Origin: Rhodococcoides kyotonense
GTDB lineage: Bacteria; Actinomycetota; Actinomycetes; Mycobacteriales; Mycobacteriaceae
Length of the DNA: 64,000 nucleotides
Direction of reading: 5' to 3'
Assembly: GCF_001645385.1 (NCBI RefSeq)
Contig: NZ_LVHI01000012.1
Coordinates: 162,404 to 226,403, forward strand
Positions 33,309-45,535 of the stretch are shown here, in pieces (within the stretch, counting starts at the first letter, position 1; every line of letters begins with the position of its first letter). The notes under the pieces were generated by a model. It was not told where the DNA came from. It ran no database searches and saw only the letters and a program-made list of their open reading frames with translations. Made by a program: the position numbers and the translations under genes.

Positions 33309-33349
33309 AGAATAGGTAGTTCGATTCCGTACGACGAACTACCTATTCT
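33309..33349. terminator. AT-rich 15-bp inverted repeat upstream of fmt
   Basis: Perfect 15-base arms AGAATAGGTAGTTCG / CGAACTACCTATTCT around an 11-base loop, between the PadR-type gene and fmt. It could terminate the PadR-type transcript, but the arms are AT-rich for this genome and lie 15 bases from the fmt start, so an operator is also possible. Confidence 0.45.
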
Positions 33350-33375
33350 AGGGAACCGCTGTCGCAGCTCATCGA

Positions 33376-34182
33376 TCACTCCGCCGTAGGCGACGACGCG
33401 GCGTCGCCGTTGTCGGCATCGTCCTCGGCGAGAATGCGGTAGAGACGTCGCCGTGCGTCGGTGAGAACCTCACCGGCCGCCTTCACCTGGTCGGGCGTCC
33501 CGACTGCTGCAACCTGGCCTGCTGCGCCCATCAGTTGGCCGATGAGACCGCGCAGATCGAGAGCGTCACCGCCGACGCTGCGGCGCACGTCGTCCCACGG
33601 GGCGCCCAGCTCAGCTCGGTGCTCGTCGACGAAGGTGGTTCCCTGCTCGGTGAGTCGTGCAGTCTTGCGGCCGTCGACTTTCTCGATCAGAACGAGGCCC
33701 TCGTCTTCCAACTGGGACAGGGCGGGATAGATCGATCCCGGACTCGGCTTCCACGCACCCTCGCTTCGCGCGACGATCTGCTGGATCAGCTCGTAGCCGT
33801 GCATGGGAGATTCCGCCAGCAACAACAGAATTGCCGATCGGACGTCTCCTCGCCGACCACGTCCGCCGCGTCCTCGACCTCGTCCGAAGTCGCCGCCCGG
33901 CCCGAAACCGCCGAATCCGCCCGGTCCGAAGCCACCTGGCCCGAAGCCGCGATTCCGGTCGCCGCGTCCGCGGTGTTCGTCTCCGCGGAGTCCGTCGCCG
34001 CCGTGTCCGCGACGCCCATGGCCACCACGGTGACCCGGCCCGCCACGATGACCTGAATCCGGTCGCGAATCCTCGGGACCGGACGCATCCTGCGGCATCC
34101 ACATCGTGAACGCTCGCCGCTTCTGGGCACGTTCCGCCATGCCCATCCAGGGCATGCGGTGCATGTCGAAGTAGTTTTCCAT
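33376..34182 (-). CDS. PadR-family transcriptional regulator with long low-complexity N-terminus
   Basis: 268 residues. The first 115 are low complexity: an aromatic/Met-rich start (ENYFDMHRMPWMGMA), then Gly/His/Arg-rich sequence and GFGPG-type repeats. A PadR winged helix follows (about 115-190): DVRSAILLLLAESPMHGYEL, SPGSIYPALSQLEDEGLV, then the wing KVDGRKTARLTEQG. The C-terminal 75 residues are helical. ATG 34182 has AAGGAG seven bases upstream. A near-palindrome with core CGATATATCG lies 32 bases before the start, so autorepression is likely. Effector unknown; the His-rich stretch could bind metal, which is inference. Confidence 0.9.
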   Translation of the reverse strand: MENYFDMHRMPWMGMAERAQKRRAFTMWMPQDASGPEDSRPDSGHRGGPGHRGGHGRRGHGGDGLRGDEHRGRGDRNRGFGPGGFGPGGFGGFGPGGDFGRGRGRGGRGRRGDVRSAILLLLAESPMHGYELIQQIVARSEGAWKPSPGSIYPALSQLEDEGLVLIEKVDGRKTARLTEQGTTFVDEHRAELGAPWDDVRRSVGGDALDLRGLIGQLMGAAGQVAAVGTPDQVKAAGEVLTDARRRLYRILAEDDADNGDAASSPTAE

Positions 34183-34213
34183 GTCCTTGCTCCTTGTCGT
34201 ATCGTTTGGACAT

Positions 34214-34233
34214 ATTGACGATATATCGACAAT
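34214..34233 (-). promoter_or_regulatory. Operator-like near-palindrome upstream of the PadR gene
   Basis: Twenty bases with symmetric ends ATTG and CAAT and a perfect centre CGATATATCG; the only asymmetry is one position per half. AT-rich dyads of this kind are typical PadR operators, and it lies inside the probable promoter. Confidence 0.55.
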
Positions 34234-34249
34234 GCATCGATGGCAACCC

Positions 34250-34277
34250 CCTGACGGTCGAGCTCACCCGCGTCAGG
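34250..34277 (-). terminator. Weak hairpin at the end of the cyclase-family gene
   Basis: Arms CCTGACG and CGTCAGG (7 bp) with a 14-base loop, overlapping the stop codon of the gene at 34273. Low confidence. Confidence 0.25.
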
Positions 34278-35124
34278 ACAGCCGCGGAACCAACCCGAAT
34301 ATCGTTGCAGGAGAACCCGATCCGGCGCGATTGATCGGGCCGCCGACCAGGATGTAAGCACCGGTGGTGGGCAACGATCCGAGGTTGGTCAGGTTTTCGA
34401 GGCTGATGCGGTGCTGGTCGTACAGCTTTTCCGACACCGGATACGTGTCGTCGTTACCGAGATCGGGACCGAACGTATCGGTGCCGAGAGCGCCGCGAGC
34501 GGCGAGCCTGCCCGTGTCGATCAACCACTGGGCGGCGTCGGCGGAGAAGCCCGGCTGATGGGTCACACCGTCCGCGTCCGCGCCCACGTATGCATCGGTG
34601 CCCCATCGCGATTCCCAGCCGGTCCACAGCACGACCGCAGCTCCGGACGGGATCCGCCCGTGTGCAGTTTCCCACTCCTGCAGATCGGCGACGGTGACCG
34701 CATAGTCGGCGTCGGCCGCGGCCTTGTCGCGAATGTCGATCTTGACGGCAGGCAGGAACAGATCCTCGGGTACGAGTCGGTCCGCCGTCAGGCCTCCGTC
34801 CTGGAAGTGCGCAGGCGCACCCCAGTGCGTTCCCGTGTGCTCACCCTGGCGCACGTTCTGCAGGTAGTACCCGTCCTCGGCGACCGTCGCGGCTGTCTCC
34901 AGCACGAACTCCGGGTCGCCGGAGAAGATCGGTGTGGACGCCGGATCGTTGACGTGCGACAACGAGACGATGCGCACCAGTTCGCCCAGCGGCACCGCCG
35001 GCGTCGGTAGATCGGCCGATCCGGTCCCGGGTGCCGCATGTGCGAAACTCCGACCCGCGAACCGCGCCCCCGCGATGCCGGCCAGTCCCGTCGCCACCCG
35101 CCGAACCCACTGCCTGCGGTGCAT
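34273..35124 (-). CDS. Tat-exported cyclase-family (kynurenine formamidase-like) protein
   Basis: 283 residues. The N-terminus MHRRQWVRRVATGLAG with a hydrophobic stretch and a FAHAAPG end looks like a Tat signal peptide, cleaved near residue 31. The mature part matches the cyclase / kynurenine formamidase-like fold: HTGTHWGAPAHF is the metal motif (the family form is HxGTHxDxPxH, so the Asp is Gly here), then VVLWTGWESRWG, and the later LGTDTFGPD and YILVGGPINRAG. GAGGAGG lies nine bases before ATG 35124. Substrate unknown. Export suggests action on an extracellular amide, lactone or ester. Confidence 0.85.
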   Translation of the reverse strand: MHRRQWVRRVATGLAGIAGARFAGRSFAHAAPGTGSADLPTPAVPLGELVRIVSLSHVNDPASTPIFSGDPEFVLETAATVAEDGYYLQNVRQGEHTGTHWGAPAHFQDGGLTADRLVPEDLFLPAVKIDIRDKAAADADYAVTVADLQEWETAHGRIPSGAAVVLWTGWESRWGTDAYVGADADGVTHQPGFSADAAQWLIDTGRLAARGALGTDTFGPDLGNDDTYPVSEKLYDQHRISLENLTNLGSLPTTGAYILVGGPINRAGSGSPATIFGLVPRLS

Positions 35125-35209
35125 TCGAAGCGCCCTCCTCGCGGCCGAGTTTCGTGTGGTGCCACGTCGTCGCCGAGGACTCTATGCGGACCGGCAGCCG
35201 AGCGGTGAC

Positions 35210-37282
35210 TCAACCGATACGAATGGGATCGATCTGCACGCGGACCGCCTCGGTGTTCTTCCGCGCGCTCCGAACCGCCTGAGCGTCGGCGAGCGCGTGC
35301 GCCAGCGCTCCCCCGGCGGCACGCGGGACCCGCAACAACAGCCGTTGCACGTCTCCTGGCATCCTGTCCTCGCCGCCGCCCGCAGGCAGCCGTTGCCCCT
35401 CGGGAAGGTCCACCGGCCCGAGAACCTCTGTCCCCTCGGGCAATTCGGCCGTCTCGACGAGAGCCATGATCGCGGCGGTCGTGCCATCGACGGCCGCGAC
35501 ATGGACAGCAGGCGGGAAGCGCACCTCGGCGCGCTCGTCGAGTTGACTTCGCGCGTGCCCTACTGGATCCCACCGGACCAGAGCCTGAACCGTCGGAATC
35601 TCGGATTCCGCGACGACCACGACGCGGCCGCCCTCGGCTCCCGGACGTACGAGGGCAGCTGCCGTCATCCAGCGTCGCAGCGCTTCCTCGGCCGCACGCA
35701 GGTCGGCTCGGCCGAGCAGCGCCCATCCGTCGAGAAGCAGCGCAGCACCGTACCCGCCCGGAGCCCACGGCTCGGCGCCGACCGTCGAGATGACAAGCGA
35801 CGCACCGGGTTCGACGGTGTCCAGAACTGCCGGGCCCCCCGATGTTCGCACCGTGACGCCGGGGAATGCGCGTCCCAGTTCCTCGGCGGTGCGGTGCGCT
35901 CCGACGACGACTGCGCGGAGCGCGCGCGAGCCGCACACGGTGCAGCGATGATTGGTGTCGGCGATGCCACACCACGTGCACGTGGGGCTCGCGGCCCCGT
36001 CGGCTCCTGGCGCCGACGGTAGTGCCAACGGGCCGTTGCATCGGCGGCATCGCGCTGGGGTCCGGCATTTTCCGCACGCGAGAGACGGGATGTAGCCGCC
36101 GCGCGGTACCTGCACCAGCACCGGTAGGTCGTTCTTCACCGCTGTTCGCGCAGCGTCGAAGGCAATCGCCGGCAGCCTCGCAGCGCGGGCTCCCGGATCG
36201 CGGGCCAGCGCATGATCGCTGTCGGCCAACGCGACGACGTGAGGCTGCCGGGCGCGGACCACGTCTCGTGGCGCCACGAGATCGTGGGCCCATCCCGAGT
36301 CGACGAGCGCTTCGGCCTCTGCGGTGCGTGCGTGTCCGGCGAGGACCACGCCGCATCCGGTCTCGAACGCTCGCAGCAACGCGACTTCACGGGCGTGCGG
36401 ATACGGCGAACGCGGCTCGGCGTATCCGTCGTCACCGTCGTCCCACAGCACGACGAGACCGAGATTCGCGGCGGGTGCGAAAACGGCACTGCGGGTACCG
36501 ACCACGATCGACACGTCTCGACGCAGCACGCCGAGCCATCTCCGGTATCGCTTGGCCGGACCGAGCCCGGCGGAGAGCGCAGCCACGACGTCCGGGCCCG
36601 CTGCCGCTTCACACGCGGCCGCGACCCGATCCAGGTCGCGTTGATCGGGCACCACGATGACGGCGCTGCGGCCCACGGCGACACACGTTGCCGCGAGCTC
36701 GGCGAGCCGACGCGCCCACTCCTCGCCCGGAAGGGCCTGCCAGACGGCCCGTGGATTGCGGCCGGCGCGGAGTGCATCGAGAAACGCGGACCCGTGGGTA
36801 TAGCTGCTCCACGCTCGTTCGTCGACCACGGGTTCTGGAACGTCCGGTTTTTCGGGCGGATCCTCGGACTCGACCTTGGCGTGACGCGGCGGAACCGCCA
36901 GCCGGAGAACGTCGGCACGCGTTCCCGCGTAGCGATGCGCGACGGCCGACACCAGCCGGCTGACCTCCGGCGTCAGAACCTGCTCGTCGGACACGACGCG
37001 GTCGAGCCACCCCAGCTTGCCGGTGTGCTCGGTGGTCGCCACGCGTTCGACGACGAAACCGTCGACGAGTCGACCCGCGAAGCGGATGCGGACACGAACG
37101 CCGACCTTCGCGTCGTCGGCGAATTCGGCGGGGACGAGATAGTCGAACTCGCGATCGAGGTGCGGTAACGGCAAGAGCGGCAGAACCCGAGCTATGGGGA
37201 GCTCGGGTGCTGCCGCTCGCGCTGTGCTGCTCAGAGACCCGCTGCCGCGCGCAGCTTCTCCGCGCGGTCGGTCGACTCCCAC
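35210..37282 (-). CDS. priA: PriA-family primosomal protein with degenerate helicase motifs
   Basis: 690 residues. The N-terminal DNA-binding domain ([31 protein letters not shown]) and the zinc-binding block (CGKC, CRRC, CTWC, CTVC; about 405-460) are kept. Where a Walker A motif would lie the sequence reads [13 protein letters not shown], and the DEEH box is replaced by [12 protein letters not shown], so ATP hydrolysis is doubtful. Actinobacterial PriA proteins are known to be degenerate in this way. GTG 37282 lies inside metK (52-base overlap), and it is the only standard start before the conserved N-terminus; CTG 37234, overlapping the metK stop, is another possibility. Confidence 0.9.
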   Translation of the reverse strand: MGVDRPRGEAARGSGSLSSTARAAAPELPIARVLPLLPLPHLDREFDYLVPAEFADDAKVGVRVRIRFAGRLVDGFVVERVATTEHTGKLGWLDRVVSDEQVLTPEVSRLVSAVAHRYAGTRADVLRLAVPPRHAKVESEDPPEKPDVPEPVVDERAWSSYTHGSAFLDALRAGRNPRAVWQALPGEEWARRLAELAATCVAVGRSAVIVVPDQRDLDRVAAACEAAAGPDVVAALSAGLGPAKRYRRWLGVLRRDVSIVVGTRSAVFAPAANLGLVVLWDDGDDGYAEPRSPYPHAREVALLRAFETGCGVVLAGHARTAEAEALVDSGWAHDLVAPRDVVRARQPHVVALADSDHALARDPGARAARLPAIAFDAARTAVKNDLPVLVQVPRGGYIPSLACGKCRTPARCRRCNGPLALPSAPGADGAASPTCTWCGIADTNHRCTVCGSRALRAVVVGAHRTAEELGRAFPGVTVRTSGGPAVLDTVEPGASLVISTVGAEPWAPGGYGAALLLDGWALLGRADLRAAEEALRRWMTAAALVRPGAEGGRVVVVAESEIPTVQALVRWDPVGHARSQLDERAEVRFPPAVHVAAVDGTTAAIMALVETAELPEGTEVLGPVDLPEGQRLPAGGGEDRMPGDVQRLLLRVPRAAGGALAHALADAQAVRSARKNTEAVRVQIDPIRIG

Positions 37283-38445
37283 GGCAACGCGATGTCGGTA
37301 CGACCGAAATGACCGTAGGCGGCGGTCGGCGCGTAGATCGGGCGGAGGAGGTCGAGATCGCGAATGATCGCGCCCGGACGCAGGTCGAAGACTTCGTTGA
37401 TCGCCGACTGGATGCGCGCCGGGTCGGTCTTCTCGGTACCGAAGGTCTCGACGAACAGACCGACGGGGGCTGCCTTGCCGATGGCGTAGGCGACCTGGAC
37501 CTCGATGCGGTCGGCCAGACCTGCGGCGACGGCGTTCTTGGCGACCCAGCGCATCGCGTACGCGGCGCTCCGGTCGACCTTCGACGGATCCTTGCCCGAG
37601 AACGCGCCACCACCGTGGCGCGCCATTCCGCCGTAGGTGTCGACGATGATCTTGCGGCCGGTCAGACCTGCGTCGCCCATCGGTCCACCGAGCACGAACT
37701 TGCCGGTGGGGTTGACGAGCAGACGAATGTTGGACGTGTCCAGCGTGGGCACGTTCAGTTCTTCGAGTACCGAGCCGAGAACCTTCTCGCGGATGTCGGG
37801 CGTCAGCAGGTTGTCGAGGTCGATGTCGGCGGCGTGCTGCGTCGACACCACGACCGTGTCGAGGCGCACCGCGTCGTCCCCGTCGTACTCGATGGTGACC
37901 TGGGTCTTGCCGTCCGGACGCAGGTACGGAAGCACACCCGACTTACGAACCTCGGTGAGACGACGCGACAGCCGGTGTGCGAGCGCGATGGGCAGCGGCA
38001 TCAACTCGGGGGTGTCGGTGTTGGCGTAGCCGAACATCAGACCCTGATCGCCTGCGCCCTGCCGGTCGATCTCGTCGTCGGACAGGCCCTCGACGCGTGC
38101 CTCGTGGGAGTGATCGACGCCCTGCGCGATCTCCGGAGACTGCGCACCGATGGCGATGTTGACGCCACAGGAGTTGCCGTCGAAGCCCTTGGCGGACGAG
38201 TCGTAGCCGATCTCGAGCACCTTGTCGCGCACGATCTTCGGAATGTCGGCGTAGGCGGTGGTGTTGACCTCGCCCGCGACGTGAACCTGGCCGGTCGTGA
38301 CGAGCGTCTCCACCGCCACGCGCGCACGCGGATCCTCCGCGAGGAGCGCGTCGAGAATCGAATCGCTGATGGCGTCGCAGATCTTGTCTGGGTGACCCTC
38401 GGTCACGGACTCACTGGTGAAGAGCCGACTGCCGGACTTGCTCAC
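37231..38445 (-). CDS. metK: S-adenosylmethionine synthetase
   Basis: Makes SAM from methionine and ATP. 404 residues. Seen: [20 protein letters not shown] at the N-terminus, [10 protein letters not shown] (about residue 130) and the phosphate loop [22 protein letters not shown] 38445 follows GAGGAAATCC, a usable ribosome binding site. A hairpin lies 26 bases upstream of the start. No SAM riboswitch is recognisable in the 155 bases between coaBC and metK. Confidence 0.97.
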   Translation of the reverse strand: MSKSGSRLFTSESVTEGHPDKICDAISDSILDALLAEDPRARVAVETLVTTGQVHVAGEVNTTAYADIPKIVRDKVLEIGYDSSAKGFDGNSCGVNIAIGAQSPEIAQGVDHSHEARVEGLSDDEIDRQGAGDQGLMFGYANTDTPELMPLPIALAHRLSRRLTEVRKSGVLPYLRPDGKTQVTIEYDGDDAVRLDTVVVSTQHAADIDLDNLLTPDIREKVLGSVLEELNVPTLDTSNIRLLVNPTGKFVLGGPMGDAGLTGRKIIVDTYGGMARHGGGAFSGKDPSKVDRSAAYAMRWVAKNAVAAGLADRIEVQVAYAIGKAAPVGLFVETFGTEKTDPARIQSAINEVFDLRPGAIIRDLDLLRPIYAPTAAYGHFGRTDIALPWESTDRAEKLRAAAGL

Positions 38446-38470
38446 GGATTTCCTCTCGACGTGTTTCCCG

Positions 38471-38498
38471 GCCGATCGGAGCCGCTGCTCCGGTCGGC
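38471..38498 (-). terminator. Hairpin between coaBC and metK
   Basis: Arms GCCGATCGGAGC / GCTCCGGTCGGC (12 bp with one G-U pair) around loop CGCT. Either the coaBC terminator or part of the metK leader. Confidence 0.5.
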
Positions 38499-38600
38499 AC
38501 TTCCATTGTCTACGGTCACGCTGTTACTGCAGGTAAGCACACATGGGCGTTCTGGCACACCGACACTAGTCGCGTCGATGTCGCCCGTGCACCCTTGAAA

Positions 38601-39845
38601 TCACCCGAGATCCGAATGTGAAACATCGGACAGCACGGAGACCACCGCGTCGACGACGCGACTGGCGAGCAGCGCCTTCGACCCGGCACCGAGAGCGGCT
38701 TCCGATCCGTCCGATCCGAGGAGCCATCCGTCGTTGTGATCCACCTCGAACGCCTTGCCGTCGCCGACCGCGTTGACGACGAGCAAATCGCAACCTTTGC
38801 GTTCGAGCTTCGCGCGTGCGTAGGTCAGGACGTCGCCGTGCTCGTCACCGGTCTCGGCGGCGAAACCGACGATGACCGTGGCTTTGTCGATATCCCCGTT
38901 CCGACGCGCGTCGACGAGACCGGCGAGGATGTCGTCGTTGCGGACGAGCGGGATCGAGTCGGGCTCGTGGGCGCCCTTCTTGATCTTGCTCGTCGCGATA
39001 CTGGACGGGCGGAAGTCCGCGACGGCCGCAGCCATGACGATGGCGTCGGCGTCGGCCGAGTACTGCGTCACCGCGTCCCGCATCTCGTGCGCGGTCTTGA
39101 CGTGAACGACGTCGACGGCGGCCGGATCCGGAAGATTCGCGGTGAAGCCGGCGATCAACGTCACACGCGCACCGCGCTGCGCCGCGACGCGGGCGATGGC
39201 GTAGCCCTGTTTGCCGGAGCTGCGATTGCCCAGGAACCGAACCGGATCGAGCGGTTCGCGGGTGCCGCCTGCTGTCACGACGACGCGGCGGCCGGTGAGA
39301 TCGTGCGGAAGCGAATCGGTGCGCTCTGCCGACAGCATCGCGAGCGCGTGGATCTCGTCGGGCTCGGGAAGCCGTCCCGCGCCGGTGTCGCGGCCGGTCA
39401 GCCGCCCCGAAGCGGGTTCGATGACCGTGACGCCCCGACTGCGCAGAGTGGCGACGTTGGCGACCGTCGCCGGGTGCTCCCACATCTCGGTGTGCATCGC
39501 AGGCGCGACGACGACGGGACATCTCGCCGTCAACAACGTGGCGGTCAGAAGATCGTCGGCCCGGCCGCCTGCCATCCGAGCGATCAGATCGGCGGTCGCA
39601 GGCGCGACGACGACCAGGTCCGCCTCTTGCCCGAGGCGCACGTGAGGCACCTCGGGAACGTCGGCGAACACTCCGGTGTGGACCGGGTTGCCCGACAACG
39701 CCTCGAATGTTGCGCGGCCGACGAACTCGAGCGCGGATTCGGTCGGGATGACGCGGACGTGGTCACCGTTCTCGGTGAACCTTCGAATGAGGGAACAGCT
39801 CTTGTAGGCGGCGATACCTCCGCCTACACCGACGACTACGCGCAA
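38601..39845 (-). CDS. coaBC: Bifunctional phosphopantothenoylcysteine decarboxylase / phosphopantothenate-cysteine ligase
   Basis: Two consecutive coenzyme A steps. 414 residues. The FMN-binding CoaC half (about 1-185) has GGIAAYKSCSLIRRF, APATADLIARMAGG and the PAMHTEMW motif. The CoaB half has VVVTAGGTREPLDPVRFLGN, NRSSGKQGYAIARV, and the VKTAHEM and AVADFRP segments. TTG 39845 is the start, with AAGGA upstream; no ATG or GTG fits. It follows rpoZ by 24 bases. Confidence 0.95.
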   Translation of the reverse strand: MRVVVGVGGGIAAYKSCSLIRRFTENGDHVRVIPTESALEFVGRATFEALSGNPVHTGVFADVPEVPHVRLGQEADLVVVAPATADLIARMAGGRADDLLTATLLTARCPVVVAPAMHTEMWEHPATVANVATLRSRGVTVIEPASGRLTGRDTGAGRLPEPDEIHALAMLSAERTDSLPHDLTGRRVVVTAGGTREPLDPVRFLGNRSSGKQGYAIARVAAQRGARVTLIAGFTANLPDPAAVDVVHVKTAHEMRDAVTQYSADADAIVMAAAVADFRPSSIATSKIKKGAHEPDSIPLVRNDDILAGLVDARRNGDIDKATVIVGFAAETGDEHGDVLTYARAKLERKGCDLLVVNAVGDGKAFEVDHNDGWLLGSDGSEAALGAGSKALLASRVVDAVVSVLSDVSHSDLG

Positions 39846-39869
39846 CTTGGCTGATTCCTTGTTCGGTTC

Positions 39870-40175
39870 TTATTCGCCTTCGGAGTGCTCGAGGAGATCG
39901 GAGTGGATCTCGCGAAGCGCGATGGACAGCGGCTTCTCCTGCAGGCCCGGCTCGACGAGCGGGCCGACGTACTCGAGGATGCCGTCGCCGAGCTGGTTGT
40001 AGTAGTCGTTGATCTGACGCGCGCGCTTGGCTGCGTAGATGACCAGCGCGTACTTCGACGACGTGCGCGCGAGGAGCTCGTCGATCGGAGGGTTGGTGAT
40101 CCCGAGCGGCGTGTCGTAAGCCGGGAGTGCGCTACGCGCGTCGAAGTCGGAACCGGCCACTGAAGTGCTGCTCAC
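39870..40175 (-). CDS. rpoZ: RNA polymerase omega subunit
   Basis: Small polymerase subunit that helps fold and bind beta-prime. 101 residues. Conserved core [28 protein letters not shown] (described by its ends, residues about 29-56), then the actinobacterial C-terminal tail with [13 protein letters not shown] 40175. It lies in mihF-gmk-rpoZ-coaBC order, the usual actinobacterial arrangement. Confidence 0.95.
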   Translation of the reverse strand: MSSTSVAGSDFDARSALPAYDTPLGITNPPIDELLARTSSKYALVIYAAKRARQINDYYNQLGDGILEYVGPLVEPGLQEKPLSIALREIHSDLLEHSEGE

Positions 40176-40265
40176 TATGGAATCTCCCTGAATAGCGTCG
40201 ATGCTGCATACGTACTGAACTGCGAAAAGGTTGTTCGTGCTCGTGAACCTCGGAGGCCGAGAACC

Positions 40266-40868
40266 TCAGGAAGGGCCGACCGACGAGCTACCGACCAACA
40301 AGGATACCAACTCTTCGCACGAATGGTCGACATCGGTATTGACGATGACCGTGTCGAACTCGTCCTGCGCGGCCAGTTCGACCTTGGCGGTCTCCAGTCG
40401 GCGTGCGGTGGCCGCCGATTCCTCGGTCGCCCGCGACGTGAGTCGGTGAACGAGGTCGTCCCACGTCGGCGGTGCCATGAACACCAGCTGCGCCTCGGGC
40501 TTCGACACCCGTACCGCTCGCGCGCCGGCGAGGTCGAGCTCCAGAAGCACCGGTTTCCCCTGCTCGAGCGCCTCTTCGACCGGCGCGGCCGGGGTGCCGG
40601 ACCGATGCAGGCCACCGTGGACGCTGGCCCATTCGAGCAGCTCCCCTGCCTCGATCATGCGATCGAACTCCGCGGCGGTGACGAAGTGGTAGTCCTCACC
40701 GTCGATCTCACCCGGACGTGGGTCGCGCGTGGTGACGGACACGCTGAACCACAGTTCGGGCAGTACGCGTCGAACGACGCGGACGACACTGGACTTACCG
40801 ACGCCGGAGGGACCGGCCAAAACGATGAGCCGGCCCCTCCGGGGCGATGACGCGTCACGATCGGACAC
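40266..40868 (-). CDS. gmk: Guanylate kinase
   Basis: Phosphorylates GMP to GDP. 200 residues from GTG 40868. The P-loop is LAGPSGVGKSS (about residues 14-25). The GMP-binding part has SVTTRDPRPGEIDGEDYHFV, and the lid is near RLTSRATEE. The frame is open to a GTG at 40895, but GGAGG lies eight bases before 40868 and nothing suitable lies before 40895, so the shorter form is preferred. Confidence 0.94.
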   Translation of the reverse strand: MSDRDASSPRRGRLIVLAGPSGVGKSSVVRVVRRVLPELWFSVSVTTRDPRPGEIDGEDYHFVTAAEFDRMIEAGELLEWASVHGGLHRSGTPAAPVEEALEQGKPVLLELDLAGARAVRVSKPEAQLVFMAPPTWDDLVHRLTSRATEESAATARRLETAKVELAAQDEFDTVIVNTDVDHSCEELVSLLVGSSSVGPS

Positions 40869-40895
40869 GTGCGCTACCTCCGCTTGTACGTGCAC

Positions 40896-41216
40896 TCAGG
40901 CGTCGAAATCGAACTTGGTCAGCAGTGCCTTGCGCTGGCGATCGCCGAGGCCACGGAGACGACGCGTCGGCGCGATCTCCAGCTCGGTCATCAGCTCCTG
41001 CGCCTTGACCTTGCCCACCTTCGGCAATGCCTCGAGAAGTGCCGATACCTTCATCTTGCCGAGGATCTCGTCGGTCTCGGCGTCTTTGAGCACCTGCTTC
41101 AGATCGGTGCCGCCTCGCTTGAGGCGCTCTTTGAGCTCGGCCCTGACTTTACGGGCGGCAGCCGCCTTCTCCAGAGCAGCGGCACGCTGCTCTGCGGTCA
41201 ACTGGGGAAGCGCCAC
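40896..41216 (-). CDS. mihF: Integration host factor MihF, actinobacterial type
   Basis: Small basic nucleoid-associated protein, unrelated to proteobacterial IHF, first known as a host factor for phage L5 integration. It has 106 residues: a helical basic N-terminus (about 5-40), then a helix-two-turn-helix-like DNA-binding core with MKVSALLEALPKVGKVKAQE and LRGLGDRQRKALL. GGAGG lies just before GTG 41216. It is essential in mycobacteria. First gene before gmk and rpoZ. Confidence 0.95.
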   Translation of the reverse strand: MALPQLTAEQRAAALEKAAAARKVRAELKERLKRGGTDLKQVLKDAETDEILGKMKVSALLEALPKVGKVKAQELMTELEIAPTRRLRGLGDRQRKALLTKFDFDA

Positions 41217-41259
41217 GTTTCCTCCGTCTCATCGTGGGGTGGACAGTGCACGGAATGGC

Positions 41260-41330
41260 GGGTCGCGCACGTCGCTGCTGCGCAACTCGTGGTCACCAGC
41301 AACATCAGCGACGTTACCGACGCGCGACCC
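41260..41330 (-). terminator. Bulged long hairpin after the pyrimidine operon
   Basis: Left arm GGGTCGCGCACGTCGCTG pairs with CAGCGACGT plus GCGCGACCC on the right, with a seven-base bulge TACCGAC between the right halves. It lies between the pyrF stop and mihF, so it may end the pyr transcript or form part of the mihF leader. Confidence 0.45.
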
Positions 41331-41375
41331 GCATGGCGAACTTGCCCCCGGAGCTGACGGGGTCGCAACCATGGT

Positions 41376-42193
41376 CTATGCGAGGCCCGCTTCTACTTCG
41401 TCGCGGAGGGTGGTGGCGGCATCGCGAAGAGCGGTGACCGACGGCCCTGCCGCGAGCACGCCGCGAGACGAGTTGGGCAGCAGAAGCTCTCGGGAACCCG
41501 CGAAGATCTGGGCGAGATCGTCGACACCCGCGCCCTGAGCGCCGAGCCCGGGAGCGAGGATCGGGCCGGTGAAGTCGCTGAGATCCAGACCGTGATCACG
41601 CGTTGCGCCGACGACGAGACCGGCCGTGGCGCGTCCGTCCCGGTCGATGTCGGCAGCCCCGTCGACGATGGACTGCGCGACCGACCGATGGGACGCCGTC
41701 GCGGTCTGCAGGTCCGCCCCCTCGGCGTTGGACGTTCGCGCGAGGACGAACACTCCTCGACCGTTTCGCGCGGCCAGGTCGAACGTCTCGCGCAGCGAAT
41801 CGAACCCCAGGTACGGGGAGACGGTGACCGCGTCGGACGACAGCGGCGAGTCCTCCCCGAGCCACGTCTGCGCGTAGGCGCTCATCGTGCTCCCGATGTC
41901 GCCGCGCTTGGCGTCGGCGACGACGAGTGTGCCTGCGTCACGCAATACCGAGACGGTGCGTTCGAGCACGGCGTACCCCGCGCTGCCGTAGGCCTCGAAG
42001 AACGCGACCTGAGGCTTGACGACGGCGACCTCGCCGACGAACGCCTCGACGCACAGCTCGGCGAAGGTCTCCAACCCGTCGGCCGATCGGGGCAGACCCC
42101 AGGCGTCGAGCAGCGACGGGTGCGGATCGATGCCGACGCAGAGCCGGCCGCGCGCCGCCGTCGCAGCGCGCAGCCGATCCGCCCACGTCTTGC

Positions 42194-42197
<4 letters not shown>
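41376..42197 (-). CDS. pyrF: Orotidine 5'-phosphate decarboxylase, long actinobacterial type
   Basis: Last step to UMP. 273 residues, the longer family found in mycobacteria. Seen: [15 protein letters not shown], the catalytic [14 protein letters not shown] (about residues 88-101), and the [12 protein letters not shown] phosphate loop. ATG 42197 overlaps the carB stop (ATGA). Final gene of the pyr operon. Confidence 0.96.

Positions 42198-45534
<3,337 letters not shown>

Positions 45535-45535
<1 letters not shown>

Noticed and set aside
38446..38600. SAM riboswitch upstream of metK
   Set aside because: Only a simple 12-bp hairpin is present. I could not match the multi-stem patterns of known SAM riboswitches.
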